This document shows, piece by piece, positions 58,343 through 64,000 of a DNA stretch of 64,000 nucleotides (its first letter is position 1; the number at the start of each line of letters is the position of its first letter). The DNA comes from an uncultured Stomatobaculum sp. (GTDB lineage Bacteria > Bacillota > Clostridia > Lachnospirales > Lachnospiraceae): contig NZ_CALEYG010000003.1 of the NCBI RefSeq assembly GCF_937924975.1, positions 38,327 to 102,326 of the forward strand, in the 5' to 3' direction. Under the pieces are notes generated by a model. It was not told the origin of the DNA, did no database searches, and saw only the letters and a list, made by a program, of their open reading frames with translations. The position numbers and the translations under genes were made by a program.

Positions 58343-58380
58343 AAAAGGAAATCGTGTATCGGCACGATTTCCTTTTTTTT
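58343..58380 (+). terminator. Rho-independent terminator of pckA
   Basis: AAAGGAAATCGTG and CACGATTTCCTTT in a perfect stem with a short loop, then five more T. Confidence 0.92.
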
Positions 58381-58674
58381 GCGGATATGTGGCAGAATCC
58401 GTGAGATAAATGTTGGGATTTTCCCAATCGGAGTAAGGCAGCGATTTTAAATCGTGGCCTTGGTTTATTGACATAAATTAATTATGTAAACAAAACGAGA
58501 CAATTTAGCATTGTCCGAATTCAGATACAAGCGGATGCCGAAGGCACACGTTTTTTAACAAAAAATAAAAAAGAGAAAACATAGATACGAAACATTGCAA
58601 AGCGCGTGTGCATCTGTATATTTTAAGAGAAGTTTAAGAGTTTAGAATTGAGCTATACAAACGGAGGACAAGGA
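58381..58674 (+). other. AT-rich leader region of the giant surface protein gene
   Basis: These 294 bases are clearly richer in A and T than the flanks and hold no convincing gene. They contain the third ACATAA-N5-TTATGT palindrome and A-rich tracts (58558-58590). A clear -35/-10 pair was not found; a TATACA at 58654 is a weak candidate. Confidence 0.5.
58471..58487. repeat. Palindrome ACATAA-N5-TTATGT, copy 3
   Basis: Perfect 6+6 dyad about 190 bases before the surface protein start codon. The same dyad flanks argG at 21221 and 22989. Confidence 0.6.
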
Positions 58675-61600
58675 ATGAGCAAACGAGGGAACAGGTCAAA
58701 GCGCTTGCTTGCGATGATGCTGAGTGCTGCCATGACAGTGCTGAACATCTCGACGGCAGTACCCGCTTATGCAGCGCCATCCGCAGAGGAATATCGGGAA
58801 GACGCAGAGCTGATCAATGACTTGGCTCTCCCGAAGTCTTTGCAGCAGCAGTTGCAGACAAAGGGAGCGAGCCCTTCTGACGCTACCGAGCAGAACAAGG
58901 CAGCAGAGGATATCCTCGCGGGCACAGCGCGCTGGGGGACACCGTCCAATGCGGCGCGCGTGTTACACACCCAGCTCGACGGCGTTGAGATTGAAGTCAG
59001 TGCACCGGCCGGTGTGTTGCCGGAAGGCTCGACACTCCGCGCGCGGAAGCTGACTGAAGCAGAAGAGCAGGAGGTGCTCGCGAAAATCAATGAGCACGCA
59101 GCGGCGAGCGGCAAGACGGCAACCACGCAGTTCCTCTGCGATCTGACGGTGTTAAACGCAGCGGGAGAACCGATTCAGCCGGATACCGCGAAGGGTACGC
59201 TGGCGGTTTCCTTCCATAATATAAGTATTGTCTCCGCAGAGAGTTCGGAGACAGCGCCGGAAGAAGAGAAGCAGACTGAGAAGGCGGGCGTTTCCGTGCT
59301 TCATATTGATGAGGCAGGCGAGAAGGTTGACACGCTCCGCGAGGGTCTCGACGAGAACCTGCCGGTCTTACAGGCGGCGGCGGAGCACTTCTCCCCGTTT
59401 GCTGTCGTCAACTATCAGACCGGCAATACCCAGCTCGGCGCGTCGTTCAAGCTTCTCGACTACGACGGAGATACAAGTCGCCAGAGCTATAAGCTGAAGG
59501 ATGTGACGGTTCTCGACGCTACGGGGAACGGCATCACTTCGATGAACTTCCAGGTCGATGTGGGACACATCAACGACATGCCGGACAACGGCAGTGTGAC
59601 CGCAAGCAAGTCCTATCAGAGCTTTACGGATGTCAACCCGGCAGGGAGTCATCGCTTTTACCAGTTTATCTTCCCGACGGCACTGACCGTGACGGAAGCA
59701 AAGGATTTCATCGAACAGCAGATGAAGTTCTATCTGCCGAGCGCAGGTGCAAACCAGCAGTTAAAGATTACGCTTGGCAACGGTCAGAACAATTTCCCGA
59801 CCAATGCGACAATCAAGATTTCCAAGATGACGATTCCGAACCCGATGCCGGGTGACAGCGCCGAGCACTACTATATGTATGTCGAGCCGCAGCCGGCAGG
59901 ACTGGTCAGCTGGGCGGACAGCTATAATACGGCAAAGCAGAGCTATCTCGACGGTATGCAGGGTTATCTCGTCACCGTCACCTCCCAGCAGGAGGATAAG
60001 ATTCTCGACCAGATTACAACGCCTTCGACAGGCGCGTGGTCCGGCGGTGCGCGTTATGAAGGAATCAACGATGCGAGCTCCGTGCCGGCATGGTCGGATA
60101 ACTCGGTGGCAGGGCGAACGGGAACAGTTTTTGCAAACCAGAACGTCAATGCCTGCCTGACCACTACGCCGACAGCGGCGAGACGTTTCCGCTGGGAGAA
60201 CGGCCCCGAGGCGAATATTGAGTACTATGAACAAGAGGGCGGCGGTGCAAGACCGGGCGGTAACGGTCACGGACTGGTCACAGCGTATTCGAATGGTGCG
60301 GCTGCCTATTCGAATTTCCGTCCGACCGGTGAGCCGAACTCCGCGGTAGGACACGGTCAGGCAGTCAGCGGTTTTGAGGCGGCGATGCAGGTACATAATG
60401 CGGGCTTCTGGAACGACCTGCATAACCGGAGTGACTACACCGGCGGCGGTCTCGATGTCAAGGGCTTCTACATTGAGTTTAGTGGTTACAATAAGACCGG
60501 CGATACCGGTGATGATCCGGTTTCGCTGAATACGACATATACCGCAACCGCAACCCTGAACGGACAGACGTACTACTTTAACAATGCAGACGATGCGGTC
60601 GCATGGTCGCAGCAGAACAACAATGCGCCGATTACGCTGACCGGCAATACGACGCTTACGACCAATGTGCCGGCAGGCGTGAGCATTGACCTGAACGGTC
60701 ACACACTCACCGTTCCGGCGAGCAGCACGGTAGTAAACAACGGCACCATCAATGCGACGAACCCGGCAAGTAATCTGGCAGTACAGGGTTCGAACGGAAA
60801 TCTCAGCAACGGCGGCAGCGGACAGATTACGCGGAACATTACCATTCGCATGAATGACCGCACCGTGACCGCAACCGAGCCGCTCACCTGGAGCCCTTCG
60901 GATGCGACTGTCACGGGTGGTCTGATTGGAAACGACCGCGTGAGCGCGCTCACCGTGAACTTTGACAACAGCTCGACCGCAGATGTGCATCCGACTCTGC
61001 CGGTTACAGCTGAAAATCCGACGACTCTGGACAACGGCACTGCGGGCAGCGCAGCACTCGGCACCTATACGATTACCTATCTGCCGGGCACCGTGACCAG
61101 AAATCCGCATCACTATACGGTTAAGTTTGTTGCAAACGCACCGGCGGGTCAGACCGCAACGGGCACGACGCCGGATCAGACCATCACCGGCAATGCGGCG
61201 GCAAACCTTACGAACGGCTTTGCGGTGAACGGCTACAGCTTTAACGGTTGGACCGGTTCGAACGGCCAGACCTATGCGAACGGCGCGACACCGAATCTGC
61301 TCTCGACACAGAATAACGGTGTGGTTACGATGACCGCAAACTGGACGGAGAACAGTTATCCGATTCAGTACACAGACAATGTGAATACGAGTTCCCGCAC
61401 TGCGCCGGTCACAAATCCGAACACGGTCACGAGTTATAAGGTGACGGATGCAAACATTCCGCTGCTGCCTATGACATGGACCGGTTATACCTTTGACGGC
61501 TGGTATGACAACAGTAGCTTTAGTGGTTCCCAGATTACGCAGATTATGACCAATGCGAACCCGGCGGGCCCGAGACACTATTACGCAAAGTGGACGCCGA

Positions 61601-64000
61601 AGTCGTATCAGGTGAATTATCATCTGAATGACGCAACGCCGGCAGGTCATCCGGCGAATAATCCGAATGCGACCCTTTTCGGGCCGACCTATACCGTCGA
61701 GACCCCCAATTACACGCTGCTTGCACCGACCCGCTCGGGCTATCCGTTTGAAGGCTGGTATCTGGATGCGGCACTTACGATTCCGGCACCGGCGGTCATT
61801 GACACGACCCAGGGCGATACACATCCGACGCTGGATCTCTACGCAAAGTGGGGGGCGGCAACGCCGTATACGATTACCTATGTCGGAAATGATACGGCTG
61901 CGCATCCGATGAACAATCCGAGTGCAAACCGCCCGGGCTTCAGCGTCACGGATCCGGTCATCACGTTGCAGGATCCGACCCGCACGGGTTATGACTTCCA
62001 GGGATGGTATGCGGATCCCGGTTTTACAACGCGGGTTACGACGATTAACCCCGCGAGTGCAACGGACCATACCGTTTACGCAAAGTGGAGCGCCGCAAAG
62101 AACTATACCGTGCAGTGGGATTTGAATGACGGCACCCCGGCAGGTCATGCGGCTGCCAACCCGAATACAATTTCGAGTTACACGGTCGAGGATGCGGATG
62201 TCGCAATCGCGCCCGCAACCCGCACCGGCTACACCTTCCTCGGCTGGTTTACGGATGCCGCGCTCACGAACCCGGCGCCGGCGACGCTCCACACGATGGA
62301 TGCCGAGAACAAGCATTACTATGCGAAGTGGAGCGCAGCGGAGATTTATCCGGTCAACTATGTGTTAAATGACATGCCGTCGACGCCGGCGACCAATCCG
62401 GCGGTCAATCCGACACACTATACGGTTGAGACAACGCCGTCTACACTGCAGGTTGTCCCCCCGCTCCGGAACGGTTTTACCTTTGAAGGCTGGTATGACA
62501 ATGCGTCGTTCACCGGCGCACCGATTACACAGTTCTCTGTGATGGATGCAGCACCGAAGACGTATTATGCGAAGTGGAGTAATGCCGTCAGTTATCCGGT
62601 CAATTTTGTTCTGAATGACACGACGGCAAATCCGGCGACGAATCCGAATACGGTTTCGAGCTATACGGTTCTGACGCCGGATGTCTCGATTGCCCCGGCA
62701 ACGAGAACGGGTTATGACTTCCTCGGTTGGTTCGATAACAGCGGCTTTGCGGGTAGTCCGGTTACGATGCTTCACACGGCCGACGCTGCACCGAAGCAGT
62801 ACTTTGCGCAGTGGAGCGCGCCGAAGACCTATACCGTGCAGTGGGATTTGAACGACAGCACCCCGGCAGGCCATGCGGCGACGAACCCGAACACGGTGAC
62901 GAGCTACACGGTTCTGGATCCCGACACAGCGATTGCCCCGGCGACGAGAACGGGTTATGATTTCCTCGGCTGGTACGATAACCCCGGTTTCGCGGGTACA
63001 CCGGTCACAAATCTCCACACGATGGATGCGACCGACAAGCATTATTATGCAAAGTGGAGCGCGGCAAAGAGCTATACGGTGCAGTGGGATATGAACGACG
63101 GCGCACCGGCAGGCACGAGCGGCACAAATCCGAATACGGTGACGAGCTACACGGTTGAGGATCCGGATATTACCATTAACGATCCGTTCCGAGCAGGGTT
63201 TACCTTCCAGGGCTGGTTTGAGAACCCGACCTTCATGGGAAGCGCGGTCACGAACCTCCACACGATGGATGCAGTCGACAAGCACTACTACGCGCGCTGG
63301 AGTAATCCGAACGACTATCAGATTTATTATCATGCAAACGATACAGTTGCACACCCGGCGACGAACCCGAACACGGTGACAAGCTACAATGTCCTTAGTT
63401 CCGACTTTACGCTCGCTCCGGCGACGAGAACCGGTTACACCTTCGAGGGCTGGTTTAGCGATGTAGCGCTCACGCAGCCGGTCACGGGACTTCGCGTCCA
63501 GGACCTTGAGGACAAGAACTTCTATATGAAGTGGAGCCCGGCGATTGTCTATCCGATTACCTATGTAATGAATGACAAGCCGTCGAGTCCGGCAAGCGCA
63601 GTGACGCCGAATTCTTACACGGTTGAGGACGCCGATTTTGCACTCGGTATTCCGACCCGGAACGGCGCGACCTTCCAGGGATGGTATGACAATGCCGCGT
63701 TCAGCGGTTCGCCGATTACGACCCTGCACACGATGGACGCAGCGCCGAAGACCTACTACGCAAAGTGGCAGCTCACGAATTACAATGTGAACTACAACTT
63801 GAATCCGGGCGGCGGCATCGGCACGCCGACCAACCCGACAAACAATGTCCCGAGCTTCACGGTTGAGGATGATGTCCCGCTGACGCCGCCGGTGCGCCGC
63901 GGTTACACCGGCAGCTGGACCTCGAACGGGCAGACGATTACGAGCATTCCGGCAGGCACGACGGGCAACCAGACCATCACGGCAAGCTGGACGCCGAACC
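58675..64000 (+). CDS. Giant secreted surface protein with C-type-lectin-like domain and Flg_new/InlB repeats (3' end outside the window)
   Basis: The frame is open from ATG 58675 (behind ACGGAGGACAAGG) to the window end, at least 1775 residues. The signal peptide runs to about residue 36, ending VPAYA-APS. An unassigned region to about 395 is followed by a C-type-lectin-like domain (about 398-605: VSWADSYNTAKQSYL, QGYLVTVTSQQEDKIL, FRWENGPE, SNFRPTGEPN, GFWNDLH). A linker follows, then from about 808 to the end about twelve repeats of roughly 80 residues with GYTFDGWYDN...YYAKW cores. Such proteins are usually wall-anchored adhesins; any sorting signal would lie beyond the window. Ligand unknown. 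Confidence 0.85.
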   Translation, partial: MSKRGNRSKRLLAMMLSAAMTVLNISTAVPAYAAPSAEEYREDAELINDLALPKSLQQQLQTKGASPSDATEQNKAAEDILAGTARWGTPSNAARVLHTQLDGVEIEVSAPAGVLPEGSTLRARKLTEAEEQEVLAKINEHAAASGKTATTQFLCDLTVLNAAGEPIQPDTAKGTLAVSFHNISIVSAESSETAPEEEKQTEKAGVSVLHIDEAGEKVDTLREGLDENLPVLQAAAEHFSPFAVVNYQTGNTQLGASFKLLDYDGDTSRQSYKLKDVTVLDATGNGITSMNFQVDVGHINDMPDNGSVTASKSYQSFTDVNPAGSHRFYQFIFPTALTVTEAKDFIEQQMKFYLPSAGANQQLKITLGNGQNNFPTNATIKISKMTIPNPMPGDSAEHYYMYVEPQPAGLVSWADSYNTAKQSYLDGMQGYLVTVTSQQEDKILDQITTPSTGAWSGGARYEGINDASSVPAWSDNSVAGRTGTVFANQNVNACLTTTPTAARRFRWENGPEANIEYYEQEGGGARPGGNGHGLVTAYSNGAAAYSNFRPTGEPNSAVGHGQAVSGFEAAMQVHNAGFWNDLHNRSDYTGGGLDVKGFYIEFSGYNKTGDTGDDPVSLNTTYTATATLNGQTYYFNNADDAVAWSQQNNNAPITLTGNTTLTTNVPAGVSIDLNGHTLTVPASSTVVNNGTINATNPASNLAVQGSNGNLSNGGSGQITRNITIRMNDRTVTATEPLTWSPSDATVTGGLIGNDRVSALTVNFDNSSTADVHPTLPVTAENPTTLDNGTAGSAALGTYTITYLPGTVTRNPHHYTVKFVANAPAGQTATGTTPDQTITGNAAANLTNGFAVNGYSFNGWTGSNGQTYANGATPNLLSTQNNGVVTMTANWTENSYPIQYTDNVNTSSRTAPVTNPNTVTSYKVTDANIPLLPMTWTGYTFDGWYDNSSFSGSQITQIMTNANPAGPRHYYAKWTPKSYQVNYHLNDATPAGHPANNPNATLFGPTYTVETPNYTLLAPTRSGYPFEGWYLDAALTIPAPAVIDTTQGDTHPTLDLYAKWGAATPYTITYVGNDTAAHPMNNPSANRPGFSVTDPVITLQDPTRTGYDFQGWYADPGFTTRVTTINPASATDHTVYAKWSAAKNYTVQWDLNDGTPAGHAAANPNTISSYTVEDADVAIAPATRTGYTFLGWFTDAALTNPAPATLHTMDAENKHYYAKWSAAEIYPVNYVLNDMPSTPATNPAVNPTHYTVETTPSTLQVVPPLRNGFTFEGWYDNASFTGAPITQFSVMDAAPKTYYAKWSNAVSYPVNFVLNDTTANPATNPNTVSSYTVLTPDVSIAPATRTGYDFLGWFDNSGFAGSPVTMLHTADAAPKQYFAQWSAPKTYTVQWDLNDSTPAGHAATNPNTVTSYTVLDPDTAIAPATRTGYDFLGWYDNPGFAGTPVTNLHTMDATDKHYYAKWSAAKSYTVQWDMNDGAPAGTSGTNPNTVTSYTVEDPDITINDPFRAGFTFQGWFENPTFMGSAVTNLHTMDAVDKHYYARWSNPNDYQIYYHANDTVAHPATNPNTVTSYNVLSSDFTLAPATRTGYTFEGWFSDVALTQPVTGLRVQDLEDKNFYMKWSPAIVYPITYVMNDKPSSPASAVTPNSYTVEDADFALGIPTRNGATFQGWYDNAAFSGSPITTLHTMDAAPKTYYAKWQLTNYNVNYNLNPGGGIGTPTNPTNNVPSFTVEDDVPLTPPVRRGYTGSWTSNGQTITSIPAGTTGNQTITASWTPN
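61099..64000 (+). repeat. Array of about twelve Flg_new/InlB-type repeats, period near 240 bp
   Basis: Each unit has a GY.F.GWY or GW core and ends in YYAKW-like text; AKW/NW/QW/RW ends recur near 61345, 61590, 61850, 62085, 62330, 62575, 62815, 63055, 63298, 63530 and 63768. Neighbouring units share long DNA stretches (for example around 62820-63060), so copy-number change is plausible. The array continues past the window. Confidence 0.85.

Noticed and set aside
59761..63729. Long minus-strand open frames (851 and 454 codons) opposite the surface protein
   Set aside because: They mirror the repeat array of the plus-strand gene, have Arg/Ile/Val-rich composition without any family motif, and lack ribosome-binding sites. 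The plus strand has a signal peptide and known repeats.
1..64000. tRNA, rRNA, CRISPR arrays, insertion sequences or prophage
   Set aside because: No cloverleaf with CCA-proximal GTTCGA signature, no spaced direct repeats of CRISPR form, and no transposase or integrase was recognised.

Overview
The window reads as chromosomal DNA of a moderately GC-rich anaerobic Firmicute, most likely a Lachnospiraceae member; an oral genus such as Stomatobaculum is possible but unproven. The pointers are strong AGGAGG ribosome-binding sites, sigma-A promoters with 17-bp spacers, the electron-bifurcating transhydrogenase pair NfnAB, ATP-type PEP carboxykinase, DUF6465, DUF4298 and DUF5662 proteins, choline-binding-type wall repeats and a giant Flg_new-repeat surface protein. 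No rRNA, tRNA, CRISPR array, prophage or insertion sequence was found. Most genes lie on the + strand in short operons.

Layout. 1-8.1 kb is housekeeping: the end of rpe, thiN, a small membrane exporter, serS, guaB, apbE and a YfhO membrane protein. 8.1-18.6 kb is accessory: a wall-repeat protein between two near-identical terminators, then a PrpR_N-type regulator divergent from a sugar-acid gene set (DUF1537 kinase, cytosolic BNR protein, iron alcohol dehydrogenase, DapA-like aldolase, PdxA-like dehydrogenase) and a separately promoted SLC13-type permease with a VOC protein. Two promoters in this region share a 15-bp site at matching distances from their -10 boxes. 18.6-31.3 kb holds paired small proteins, fumC, argG with a lysine-rich tail, folD, comEA, an orphan response regulator, rlmH, an Asp23 protein, two COG0523 metal-related GTPases, a HAD phosphatase and a polysaccharide deacetylase.

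31.3-46.6 kb holds a YerC-like regulator with pcrA, an NSS transporter, an RNA methyltransferase, xpt, a DUF6465 protein behind a perfect consensus promoter, a HerA-like ATPase, a HAD protein, a GNAT protein, a 6S-like RNA gene, an AI-2E-family exporter, a SEC-C protein, a methyltransferase and Hsp33. 46.6-58.4 kb holds a cold-shock protein, a YprB-like nuclease, ruvAB-zapA-U32 peptidase, a Nudix protein, a ThyX-like protein overlapping dihydrofolate reductase, nfnAB and pckA. From 58.7 kb to the end runs one open secreted protein with a C-type-lectin-like domain and a long array of InlB/Flg_new repeats.

The best candidate for an undescribed system is the 8986-18548 locus. The kinase and PdxA-like dehydrogenase fit the known logic of four-carbon sugar-acid breakdown (phosphorylation, then oxidative decarboxylation). 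The other enzymes, the permease and a regulator whose AAA+ domain has lost its sigma-54 contact loop and Walker B acids suggest a broader pathway under sigma-A control.
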